Shown here: in pieces, positions 1 to 7,201 of the stretch
Position numbering within the stretch: the first letter of the stretch is position 1
How the letters are laid out: each line of letters begins with the position of its first letter
Source: Hirschia sp964342355
Lineage (GTDB): Bacteria; Pseudomonadota; Alphaproteobacteria; Caulobacterales; Hyphomonadaceae
Reading direction: 5' to 3'
Length of the DNA: 64,000 nt
Assembly (NCBI GenBank): GCA_964342355.1
Contig: CAYFFG010000002.1
Location: 204,670 to 268,669 of the forward strand
The notes under the pieces: model-generated
Told to the model about the DNA's origin: nothing
Databases searched by the model: none
The model's input: only the letters and a program-made list of their open reading frames with translations
Program-made: the position numbers and the translations under genes

Positions 1-48
1 AAGTTCGGCGCGGCGCTTGCGCAGATGTCTCGCAAAGATCGCTTTTAA
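1..48 (+). CDS. 3' end of a truncated unknown gene
   Basis: The first 48 bases are open in frame 1 and end with TAA at 46-48, giving a basic tail that reads KFGAALAQMSRKDRF. The rest of the gene lies outside the window, so no family can be named. It runs in the same direction as the small gene at 163. With only 15 codons it could also be chance. Confidence 0.35.
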   Translation, partial: KFGAALAQMSRKDRF

Positions 49-89
49 TTCCATCCTGTAAGGACTGGACGGGATGGCCGTTTACGCGC

Positions 90-107
90 TACCAAGTATA
101 GTTGGTA
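90..107. promoter_or_regulatory. Inverted repeat upstream of the 163-441 gene
   Basis: TACCAA and TTGGTA form a perfect 6-bp inverted repeat separated by 6 bases, 56 bases before the start of the next gene. A TATAAA at 135-140 could be a -10 element. The layout suggests an operator for the small downstream gene, but no cognate regulator is seen nearby. Confidence 0.3.
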
Positions 108-162
108 TTCGTCGCAGCGGCGCTCGAATTGTGTTATAAAGGGTAAAACAGGTCTGCAGCGT

Positions 163-441
163 ATGGCGAGCACCACTATTGATGCCTCATTGATGAAGGT
201 TTTTCTGACCTCCACGGGCTATATTGCGCTCTGCTCGAATCAGTTAGGCGCGGCTGACGAGGCTGATTTATTCGGCTCGAACGGCAAAATTCCGCCGCGT
301 CCGTTAAGCGATTTGATACAGGACATGCTCGCGGATTTGCAGGGCGCGCCAGAGGCGAGCGACACCTTAGAAATCCGGCATCTGGAAACCGAATTAAAGT
401 CCAGCCTGTCCTATGTCCAAGACGCGCTCAAACGCACCTAA
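163..441 (+). CDS. Small hypothetical protein, 92 aa
   Basis: I do not recognise this protein. It is 92 residues, soluble and acidic, with a helical look in the second half (leucine- and glutamate-rich from about residue 45). It starts with ATG at 163 behind a possible -10 TATAAA at 135-140. It is convergent with the parB operon, whose terminator lies 28 bases beyond its stop. It could be a small regulator or accessory protein of the mobile backbone; no function can be given. Confidence 0.5.
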   Translation: MASTTIDASLMKVFLTSTGYIALCSNQLGAADEADLFGSNGKIPPRPLSDLIQDMLADLQGAPEASDTLEIRHLETELKSSLSYVQDALKRT

Positions 442-468
442 CCGAATCCATACGTCCCCAAAAAAGCA

Positions 469-494
469 CCGCCGCGCCTGTTAAGGCGCGGCGG
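469..494 (-). terminator. Intrinsic terminator of the ardA-parB operon
   Basis: Ten-base arms CCGCCGCGCC and GGCGCGGCGG enclose a six-base loop. On the minus strand the hairpin is followed by GTGCTTTTTTGGGG, a proper U-tract, so it ends transcription coming from parB. On the plus strand no T-run follows. Confidence 0.8.
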
Positions 495-510
495 TCTGTC
501 GCCAAGGCTT

Positions 511-547
511 GGGCGGGCCTCGGAGACTTCGCGAGGACAGCCCGCCC
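511..547. other. Long hairpin with shared GAGACTT element
   Basis: An 8-bp outer stem (GGGCGGGC / GCCCGCCC) encloses an inner CTCG / CGAG stem. Inside it, at 523-539, lies GAGACTTCGCGAGGACA, which matches 15 of 17 bases of a sequence at 5027-5043 that is also in a hairpin. It sits between the parB stop and the terminator. It may be part of the parB 3' UTR or a cis element of the mobile element. Confidence 0.55.
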
Positions 548-565
548 CAATTGTTCGCGCGGGCG

Positions 566-2395
566 CTAGGCCGCTTTCTGGTTCGGCGTTGTGTCCATCA
601 CTTTTGCGGCCCGCTCGACCGCCGCGCTGGGCGGGCACGTGGCACGATCAAGATAGTGGCTGGCGGGCACTTGCATCCAGCGGGGCCGCCAATCGGCCCG
701 CGCTTTGTCCGCGCTCACCCCATGCCCTGCCATACGGTTGCGGATGATGTCTTTTTGCACCTTGCCCGTATCGGTCAGCGCGCCGTCTGCGCAGGACTTG
801 CCTGCAATGTCTTTGACCATCGCATTGATGACGCGCTTGTCGCGCAAGATGTCAAAGAACGCATCATCGGGTTGCCACAGCTTGTCCATATCCACAGGCA
901 CGGCATAGGTCACTGCTTCGATAAGGTCAGTGCCCGCCGCAAGGCTTGCCGCCATGGCGAGGGTCATTACGCGCATGACTTGCGCATCCTCCATGTCCAG
1001 CAACTGCACAAAGATTTGTGTGATGCTCCCGTCTGCCAGCTTTTTGGACGGGCTATAGGGGCTGTCAAAAGGCGTCAGGCCTAAAAGGCCAAAGATGTCA
1101 TCGCGCTCGGTTTCAAAACGCTTGGCCCCTTGGCTTGCGGCCACGCTCTCGGACGTGCTCTCTTTGCGCGACGAGGTTTTCTGCGGCGCGACTTGCCATA
1201 AATCAGAGCCGACCAACATATGCGCAACAGTGAGCCTCAAGGCCACGCTGGGATGGTCGAGCAGACACGCGCGAATTGCGGCGTGGCGATGCAAGGCGAC
1301 ATAATCGCAAAGCGGGCCTGACATTTCAGGCTTTTCCGTTTTGGCGGGCGCGTCTGCCGCGCCGCCTATTTTCAGAATGGCGTCAATCTTCTTGATGTCG
1401 GCAATAGACAGATAGCCAATATGGGGCGTGACGCTTCCGTCATGTCCCACGCTCAAGAATATCTTGCCGCCTTGCTCCATTGTCCGCTTTCCATGCTCCC
1501 AACTGGTGAAGTGCTCGCCGCGTTCCATAACGACAATTTCGCTCCACCCTTCGGCTGTCCATTCGCTCACGGCAGTCGCAATGGCTTTGTTCTGGTGCGT
1601 CCAGAACAGGTCTGGGTCTTGGAAATAGGCGGTGTCGCCGAAAAGGTCGGTGATGATTGTGCCTTCAAAATTGTCCACCTCAAACAGGGCCACATCGGTT
1701 TTAATCCGCGCTCCTCCTGTCAGCCATGCTTTGAGCTGTTCGCCTTGGGGCGCGTAATCGTCAGAGTGGTAGATTTCGAGCCATGCTTTTTGCTGGTCAG
1801 GCGTGGCAAGGGTCAGCGCTTGCAATGTGTGGCCCTGAATATCCTCGGCCTCGAACAGCGCCAGCAGTTCGGGCAAAAGATTGGCGAGTGCCAGAACCCG
1901 CTTCACGTCCAGTTCCTTGATGCCGAATGTCTTCGCAATGGCGGCGGCGTCCTTGCCGCTATCAGCAAGTCCCTTATAGGCGGCAAAGCGTTCTAGCTGT
2001 GTCGCGGGAAGCCGCGCGACATTTTCCAAAAGTGAGGCTTCGCGGGCGGCTTTGGTGTCACCGCTCTGCATAATTAAGCACGGCGCGGCTTGCGGCTGGC
2101 CTGTTTCCTCGGCTTTCTGCTTAAGTGCAAACAGGCGGCGGCGTCCGGCAATCACGCCGTAGCCTTTGCCCTCTTTGCGCACCAATAGCGATTGATGGAC
2201 GCCGCTTTCCAATATGCTCGGATAGATGTCGTCAATATCGGGCGCGTCTTTCTGCGCTCGCATATTCAGCTTACTGACATGCAAATCAGTCACGGGCAGG
2301 AATTTTACGTCCCGTTTCGGTTTTGGCGCGGGCTTCGGTTTACGGGTCGCGCTTTTCTTTTTTGTGGTGGGCCTCGTTTTCGTTTCGGTGCTCAT
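566..2395 (-). CDS. parB: ParB/RepB/Spo0J-family partition protein
   Basis: This 609-aa protein has a Lys/Arg/Pro-rich N-terminus (1-28) and then a ParB nuclease-like domain (about 30-125) with the diagnostic GRRRLFALK motif near residue 85. A helix-turn-helix region (about 138-170, AAAIAKTFGI...) follows. The long C-terminal half is typical of the plasmid/ICE form of ParB rather than the ~300-aa chromosomal Spo0J form. An AAGGAGA Shine-Dalgarno supports the ATG at 2395. It is the last gene of an ardA - 160 aa - 75 aa - parB operon that ends in the terminator at 469-494. No ParA partner is present in the window, so the role may be regulatory or DNA-binding rather than classical partition. Confidence 0.88.
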   Translation of the reverse strand: MSTETKTRPTTKKKSATRKPKPAPKPKRDVKFLPVTDLHVSKLNMRAQKDAPDIDDIYPSILESGVHQSLLVRKEGKGYGVIAGRRRLFALKQKAEETGQPQAAPCLIMQSGDTKAAREASLLENVARLPATQLERFAAYKGLADSGKDAAAIAKTFGIKELDVKRVLALANLLPELLALFEAEDIQGHTLQALTLATPDQQKAWLEIYHSDDYAPQGEQLKAWLTGGARIKTDVALFEVDNFEGTIITDLFGDTAYFQDPDLFWTHQNKAIATAVSEWTAEGWSEIVVMERGEHFTSWEHGKRTMEQGGKIFLSVGHDGSVTPHIGYLSIADIKKIDAILKIGGAADAPAKTEKPEMSGPLCDYVALHRHAAIRACLLDHPSVALRLTVAHMLVGSDLWQVAPQKTSSRKESTSESVAASQGAKRFETERDDIFGLLGLTPFDSPYSPSKKLADGSITQIFVQLLDMEDAQVMRVMTLAMAASLAAGTDLIEAVTYAVPVDMDKLWQPDDAFFDILRDKRVINAMVKDIAGKSCADGALTDTGKVQKDIIRNRMAGHGVSADKARADWRPRWMQVPASHYLDRATCPPSAAVERAAKVMDTTPNQKAA

Positions 2396-2397
2396 GA

Positions 2398-2625
2398 TTA
2401 AGTCTCCTTGGTTGATTGAGCGATAAGGTCACACAGGTCGATTTGCGCACGGCCGACCTCATCAAAAAGGCCGTGGTCACATTGCTTTTGCGGGGTGTGG
2501 GGCCCACGCTTCGGGGTCATGGGCTGGGATGCCATGACCGCTAAGCGATCTCGCAAGGTTATCGGGGCCACCCCGTCAATCAGGGTCTGGTTGCCGACTT
2601 CGGTGGTTTCCGTCTCGCGGCTCAT
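2398..2625 (-). CDS. Small conserved mobile-element protein, 75 aa
   Basis: The start is the ATG at 2625, which overlaps the stop of the upstream gene as ATGA, so the two are translationally coupled. A longer upstream reading exists but would run back through the neighbour. The protein reads MSRETETTEVGNQTLIDGVA onward, with a TLRDRL segment and a C-terminal LFDE...QIDLCDL segment. I recognise the style as a conserved partner of parB in alphaproteobacterial mobile elements, but know no function. Confidence 0.65.
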   Translation of the reverse strand: MSRETETTEVGNQTLIDGVAPITLRDRLAVMASQPMTPKRGPHTPQKQCDHGLFDEVGRAQIDLCDLIAQSTKET

Positions 2626-3104
2626 GCCGCTGTCTCGGCGTCCGCGCCGCAAAGCACGGCGCAAAGCCGCGCCCGCTCGGCTTTGGCAGCGTCTATCGCT
2701 TCGGGCAGGAGTTCATTGGCGACCTCGGCCAGATAAGCATTATCGCTGTCAGGATAGTTGGCCTCGATGCCCCAAAGGCTGGCGGCGTGGTCATCAATCT
2801 CAATCCCGTCAAAACGGACTGATATGACAATACCGCAATAGAACCATTCATCCTTGCGCCATGCTTCCATAACGACTTCGGCGCGGGCTTGGGCGGCGTC
2901 AAAACGCGCCCGCCAGCCATTGCCCGCGCCGATAAAGCCCGCCGCGTCTTTATAGAGCGAGGGCCAGAATCCATCTTGGCGCTGGTCGGGGGCGTCTCCG
3001 CAATCATCACGCACGATGCGGGCGGCAAAGGTAAAGCCTTGGGCTTCGCATGTGATGGTGTCACCCTCGCACACAAATGGCCCAAATTTTTCTGTGAACG
3101 TCAT
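2622..3104 (-). CDS. Conserved hypothetical protein, 160 aa
   Basis: The chosen ATG at 3104 lies five bases beyond the ardA stop; a TTG 18 bases upstream would overlap ardA. The protein is acidic and soluble, with an early FTEKFGPFVCEGDTI strand-like region and a later WGIEANYPDSDNAYLAEVAN stretch. It sits between ardA and a 75-aa gene that starts inside its stop codon (ATGA). Position in the ardA-parB operon suggests a backbone role in stability or anti-restriction. No catalytic motif was recognised. Confidence 0.65.
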   Translation of the reverse strand: MTFTEKFGPFVCEGDTITCEAQGFTFAARIVRDDCGDAPDQRQDGFWPSLYKDAAGFIGAGNGWRARFDAAQARAEVVMEAWRKDEWFYCGIVISVRFDGIEIDDHAASLWGIEANYPDSDNAYLAEVANELLPEAIDAAKAERARLCAVLCGADAETAA

Positions 3105-3109
3105 ATCGC

Positions 3110-3670
3110 TCACCGTGCCCAAAAGACATGGACTTGCTGAAATCCTGTCTCAATCGTGAAGACGTCCCCGCCCATTTCCATGTCATGGGCCATCGCGGCG
3201 TAGTCGATATAATTGGCGAGACTTTCGGGAATCTGCGTCCCTGATGCTTCCGTCAATTCGCGGGCGTAATCTTCAAGGCTCTCAAATTCGCCGCTATATT
3301 CCTCTAGCGCGGCTTTCGCGTCCTCAAGGTCGCCGCCGTAATGCTCAAGCAGTTTCCCGCCTAGTGTCTCGTGCTCGGTGATAAATTCGGCGAGCGCGGC
3401 AATGGTTTCAAAACTCGTCCATTCGCTAATAGGCGCACCGTCAAAGCCTTCATAATCATGTATCGCCCATTCTTCGGCGTCTGGCTCTGGCGATGCGGCC
3501 AGCATGGCGCGGGTCTCGTCCCAAATATGGGCCTCGCCAAGGCTGGCATCTATCCAGCGGCCATGAAGATGACCCGAATTATAGGCGGCGAGACAGGCCA
3601 CATAAATCCTAATCTCGCTCGATGTCGGGAGTGCGTTAGCTGTTCCAAGGGGTGGGTTGGTTGCGGTCAT
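3110..3670 (-). CDS. ardA: Antirestriction protein ArdA
   Basis: The protein (186 aa) opens with the ArdA signature IYVACLAAYNSGHLHGRWID at about residues 18-37. It is strongly acidic throughout, as expected for a DNA mimic that blocks type I restriction enzymes. The length matches ArdA (about 165-190 aa). The start at 3670 is supported by a GGAG ribosome site. The reading frame stays open further upstream, but that extension is basic and unlike ArdA. It heads the backbone operon leading to parB and would protect the element during entry into a new host. Confidence 0.9.
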   Translation of the reverse strand: MTATNPPLGTANALPTSSEIRIYVACLAAYNSGHLHGRWIDASLGEAHIWDETRAMLAASPEPDAEEWAIHDYEGFDGAPISEWTSFETIAALAEFITEHETLGGKLLEHYGGDLEDAKAALEEYSGEFESLEDYARELTEASGTQIPESLANYIDYAAMAHDMEMGGDVFTIETGFQQVHVFWAR

Positions 3671-4004
3671 GTCAAAAGTCTCCAGTTGCCTTCCGCCCTG
3701 CCATTGTTTCCCCCGGACAGGCGGGGGTGGGCGGCAAGAAGGCGCTCCGGCATCGGGCATCAGGGCCAAGGCAGCTTGCTGCCGCTGGGCAAGGGTTTTG
3801 GTAGGACGCCGCAGGCGAACTAAACGCACGCAAACCCAAAGCCCTTGCCCATGGACCGCCCGGTGCAAGAGTGCCTGACGCCCACCTCCGTCTGTTCCGA
3901 GGGAAACGCCAATAATGCCGCCCGCGCGTGAGCGCGGCGCCTGCTGGTTGACATGCAGTCTGGCGATTGAGAAGGCGTTTTGACGCGGCAGAAAATTCGT
4001 TACG
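3671..4004. other. Structured non-coding leader between ardA and the divergent gene
   Basis: This 334-base gap holds no convincing gene. It contains several perfect hairpins: CCCCCG/CGGGGG at 3710-3727, GGCAG-CTTG-CTGCC at 3770-3783, and CCGCGC-GTGA-GCGCGG at 3922-3937. The last has a GNRA-type loop when read on the plus strand. The region is the 5' leader of ardA on the minus strand and the upstream region of the gene at 4005 on the plus strand. It may carry the divergent promoters plus an RNA or single-stranded DNA structure. Confidence 0.45.
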
Positions 4005-4352
4005 ATGCAAATCATGACGGATTTACGAGAGACAGATTTGCAGAAATTACAGGCGCGGTACGCGCTAGATGACAGCCTGATCGAATCTTTGCTGGCCTCG
4101 AAAACTCAAGCGAGCGCGCACCTGGCCTTCTGGATTCGGACCATGTGGGTGGTCAATGGAACACTGATTACAGGCCTCGCCTTGATCACCGGCTTTGCGC
4201 TTCGTCAGCTTCTGCGCGGCGGGCCGATTTGGATCTGGCTCATTATTATCTTGTCCGTGTACGGAATATTATGGATCACAATCGTCCTGCAGCGCCAGAG
4301 GCGCGCCGCAGAAGCGATAAAATCAATAGCGACAAAACATGATTTGGTATGA
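4005..4352 (+). CDS. Two-TM small membrane protein
   Basis: The 115-aa protein has a helical, charged N-terminus (1-40), two membrane segments (about 47-67 and 74-94) and a basic cytoplasmic tail. ATG codons at 4005 and 4014 are both possible starts. It ends 32 bases before the Mrr-like nuclease gene at 4385 and points the same way, so the two are probably one transcript. Pairing of a small membrane protein with a nuclease, beside Gabija, suggests a defence role; this is inference only. I do not recognise a named family. Confidence 0.6.
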   Translation: MQIMTDLRETDLQKLQARYALDDSLIESLLASKTQASAHLAFWIRTMWVVNGTLITGLALITGFALRQLLRGGPIWIWLIIILSVYGILWITIVLQRQRRAAEAIKSIATKHDLV

Positions 4353-4384
4353 ATTGCGGTTCCTGTCTGGCATACAGATAGGGA

Positions 4385-4948
4385 ATGAACCGATACGCTA
4401 AAAAAGCGATGACAAAGGGCTTAGCCAAGCGACTTTTGGTATCTACACCCTACCGTAATGACGCCAGGCGTGAATTGGTATTGGTCTCTTGCGACACTCA
4501 AACGATCTCCAGCATACCGTTTAGCGATTTAACACCAACCGATTGGGGGTTCGTCTATGAACGCCATGTTGGCGTCCATTACGAAACGCTGGGTTATACC
4601 GTCGATTATCGCGGGTTCAGACTTGGCCTGTTTGATAGCGGTATTGATCTCGTCGCCGCCAAAACAGATATGCCGACATGCTATGTGCAGTGCAAAGCGA
4701 CCCAGAAGAAATTTGGCAAACAGGCGATTGAAACCATTCTCTATAAGGGCGGCAATTTCATCTCGAAAGACATTGCAGGGATGGATGGCCCGCCACCAGA
4801 CTTCGTCTTAGCCGTGCTCGATAAGGATAAAAATATGAGCGTCTATAATCAGCACCGATTTCTAAGGCATAATAAAACCCAGTCTCGCACAACTTTATCT
4901 ATCCTGTCGCTGCCGTGGGCGAGCTATACGCCTTCGTACAATGAATAA
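4385..4948 (+). CDS. Mrr-like PD-(D/E)xK restriction endonuclease
   Basis: The 187-aa protein carries the order expected of an Mrr-type nuclease core. There is an early glutamate in FVYERHVG (about residue 59), GIDLVAAK (about 86-93) supplying the metal-binding aspartate, and YVQCKAT (about 100-106) supplying the QxK motif. No DNA-recognition winged helix is present, so it is shorter than full Mrr (about 300 aa). It follows a two-TM protein gene by 32 bases and lies upstream of gajA. It probably cuts DNA, with targeting by its partner or by DNA modification; target unknown. Confidence 0.7.
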   Translation: MNRYAKKAMTKGLAKRLLVSTPYRNDARRELVLVSCDTQTISSIPFSDLTPTDWGFVYERHVGVHYETLGYTVDYRGFRLGLFDSGIDLVAAKTDMPTCYVQCKATQKKFGKQAIETILYKGGNFISKDIAGMDGPPPDFVLAVLDKDKNMSVYNQHRFLRHNKTQSRTTLSILSLPWASYTPSYNE

Positions 4949-4969
4949 CGGTTTTACTTATGCGGACGG

Positions 4970-5090
4970 ACGCAGCCGCGCGCCAGCCGAAGCGCAGCTG
5001 AGGGAAGGATGAAAGCCCGAAGGGCCGAGACTTGGCGAAGACAAGGCTCGGTTCACGCGAGCCCGGTTGCGGCGCGAGCCGCAAGGCGCC
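4970..5090. ncRNA. Candidate structured RNA / cis element with three hairpins
   Basis: Three perfect stem-loops follow each other: GCCC-GAA-GGGC (5015-5025); CCGAG-A-CTTG / CAAG-G-CTCGG with a 7-base loop (5025-5051); and TTGCGGC-GCGA-GCCGCAA (5067-5084) with a GNRA tetraloop. The middle one includes GAGACTTGGCGAAGACA, shared with 523-539. No gene covers it. GNRA loops favour an RNA read on the plus strand, leading into gajA, but a single-stranded DNA transfer or replication site would look similar. Confidence 0.45.
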
Positions 5091-5161
5091 CTACACCTAA
5101 AACTAGAAATTCTGTTGGCAAAGAGAACCAAGATATTGCAATAATTGGAAAATTTCAAATT

Positions 5162-5188
5162 TGAGGAGCGCGCAATATGTGCGAATAA
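5162..5188 (+). promoter_or_regulatory. Ribosome site and three-codon leader ORF before gajA
   Basis: GAGGAG at 5163-5168 is correctly spaced for the ATG at 5177, not for gajA. That ATG opens only ATG TGC GAA TAA, which stops directly before and in frame with the gajA ATG at 5189. The ribosome site would therefore load a minicistron (Met-Cys-Glu), and gajA would be reached by re-initiation. Confidence 0.5.
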
Positions 5189-7201
5189 ATGATGAAACTA
5201 GATTCTCTGCGACTGTCTAACTTCCGGTGTTTTGGCCCGGAGCCTCAAGAAATTACGTTCGCGGAAGATGTCACATCATACATTGGCGGTAATGGGGCGG
5301 GAAAAACGGCCGCCTTATCCGCGTTGGCGCGCCTGTTCGGAATTACGCGCGCGCAGCGATCAATCTTAAAATCTGACTTTCATCTTTCCCGCGAAGCGGA
5401 AGGTCTTCAGGATGGCGATGCGTTATTTATCGAAGCGATATTCGGATTTCCTGAACTGGGTGATGACGGCGCAGAGGCAGGCGCAGATGAAAATACCCCT
5501 GCTGTTGCAGAATTCTGGCGACAGATGGCCGCCTCCGAAGACGGCGCCGCCTTGAAAGTCCGCATTCGGCTCAAGGCAATTTGGGTCGATGATGGCACGC
5601 CGGACGGCGCGGTTGAAGAAGATATTCGCTGGATACCGCGTCTTGATGATGCATTTGATTGGGAGAGCTGCCCAAAAGTGACAGCGACGGACCGTAGCGC
5701 GGTTCAAATGATTTATGTGCCAGCTATCAGACGCGCAGAGGAACAGGTTAAAGCCTTATTGTCGTCGCGGCTCTGGAAGGCTGCGAAGTGGTCACCGGAG
5801 CTGAAAGAGGCAGCGGCCAGCAGCGCCGAGACGGTGCAGACGGCGCTCGGCGGTGAAGCGCCTATCGCATTTATTCTTGAGCGTCTGGAGCGGCGCTGGT
5901 CGCAGGTTCACACGGCTGATACTGATACCGAGCCCGTGTTTCGATTGATCGAAGGTCGGTTCGAGCAGCTTATCCGTCAAACTGAAATCAGGTTCCGGCC
6001 CGATGAAGCGCAACAGGAACGCGAATTGTCGAGACTCAGTGACGGCCAGAAGTCCCTCTTCCATATCGCGCTGACCGCGGCGACACTCGAAGTCGAACGT
6101 GACGCGCTCGCTCTTGAAAACGACGCATCGCCTTTCGATCAATCCGCGCTCAAACAGGTTCCGCTGACCATCTTGGCGATTGAAGAACCGGAGAACTCTC
6201 TTTCGCCATTTTTCCTTTCGCGGGTCATGCAACTCGCAACCGAGATTGGCGCCATGCCAACCGCGCAAGTGCTAATGGCCAGTCACAGCGCCAGTATTCT
6301 GTCGCGTGTGGAGCCAGAAAGCATCAGATATTTCAAGCTCGACAAAGCAAGTGCAACAGCCAGTGTTAAAACGCTTACCCTGCCCGAGGATGACGCTGAG
6401 GCTAAAGCCTATATACGCTTGGCCGTGCGCGCCTATCCCGAGCTCTATTTCGCGCGCTTTGTTGTGCTGGCTGAAGGCGACTCTGAACAATTGGTCCTGC
6501 CGCGTCTGGCCGAAGCTCGCGGTGTGTCGCTTGACCGAAGCTTCGTGCCGATCGTGCCGCTGGGCGGGCGCTATGTTGCACATTTTTGGCGACTGTTGAG
6601 CGATCTTGATATTCCCTATGCGACATTACTCGACCTAGATCTTGGTCGCCAGCATGGCGGTCCGAACACAATTCGTTCGGTCATAGCGTCGCTGGGTGAA
6701 ATCGGAAAAACCATGCACACAACGCAAGCGCATTTGGTCGATGAAACTATCGACATGGATGAATTAGACGATTTGGAAGATAGCGACTTCCAGCTCGATT
6801 ACAGCGATGGAGACTTAGAGGGCGATGAATGGATGTATGCGCTCTGGGAACACAATGTCTATTTCTCAGAACCGATTGATCTTGATTTCGCCATGGCCCT
6901 GGCCTTTCCGGACGCGTATCATGTTAACCGTCCGGGCGGTCATGGCCCCAGCACGACAGATGCAGCCAAAGCCGCGCGCAAAAAAACTGTCCTGAAAAAG
7001 AATGGGAATCCGGACCTTTACCCGACGAGTTATGATCTGGATTTTGTCTGGTATGCCTATCACTTTATGCAGAGCAGTAAGCCAGCCAGTCATATTGCAG
7101 CACTCGCGCGCCTGACCGACCAAAAACTCAATGATAAATGCCCCATGTCACTTGAAAAACTGCTCGACCATATTGAAGCGCAATTGAGCGACGAGACATA
7201 G
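5189..7201 (+). CDS. gajA: Gabija GajA: OLD-family ATPase-TOPRIM nuclease
   Basis: The 670-aa protein has an SMC/ABC-type ATPase half with Walker A GGNGAGKT (33-40), signature LSDGQ (about 285), Walker B ILAIEEPENSLSP (about 330) and an H-loop ASHSAS. A TOPRIM domain follows, with LAEGDSEQ (about 430) and the acidic LLDLDLG. This is the OLD nuclease plan used by GajA, which nicks DNA when nucleotide pools drop during phage attack. Its TAG stop overlaps the GTG start of gajB (TAGTG). The length is slightly above the usual GajA (about 580-650). RecF-like repair ATPases are excluded by the TOPRIM domain and the partner. Confidence 0.85.
   Translation: MMKLDSLRLSNFRCFGPEPQEITFAEDVTSYIGGNGAGKTAALSALARLFGITRAQRSILKSDFHLSREAEGLQDGDALFIEAIFGFPELGDDGAEAGADENTPAVAEFWRQMAASEDGAALKVRIRLKAIWVDDGTPDGAVEEDIRWIPRLDDAFDWESCPKVTATDRSAVQMIYVPAIRRAEEQVKALLSSRLWKAAKWSPELKEAAASSAETVQTALGGEAPIAFILERLERRWSQVHTADTDTEPVFRLIEGRFEQLIRQTEIRFRPDEAQQERELSRLSDGQKSLFHIALTAATLEVERDALALENDASPFDQSALKQVPLTILAIEEPENSLSPFFLSRVMQLATEIGAMPTAQVLMASHSASILSRVEPESIRYFKLDKASATASVKTLTLPEDDAEAKAYIRLAVRAYPELYFARFVVLAEGDSEQLVLPRLAEARGVSLDRSFVPIVPLGGRYVAHFWRLLSDLDIPYATLLDLDLGRQHGGPNTIRSVIASLGEIGKTMHTTQAHLVDETIDMDELDDLEDSDFQLDYSDGDLEGDEWMYALWEHNVYFSEPIDLDFAMALAFPDAYHVNRPGGHGPSTTDAAKAARKKTVLKKNGNPDLYPTSYDLDFVWYAYHFMQSSKPASHIAALARLTDQKLNDKCPMSLEKLLDHIEAQLSDET

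Noticed and set aside
509..1084. Long plus-strand open frame opposite parB
   Set aside because: It is antisense to a well-supported ParB gene, has no family resemblance and reflects codon structure of the real gene.
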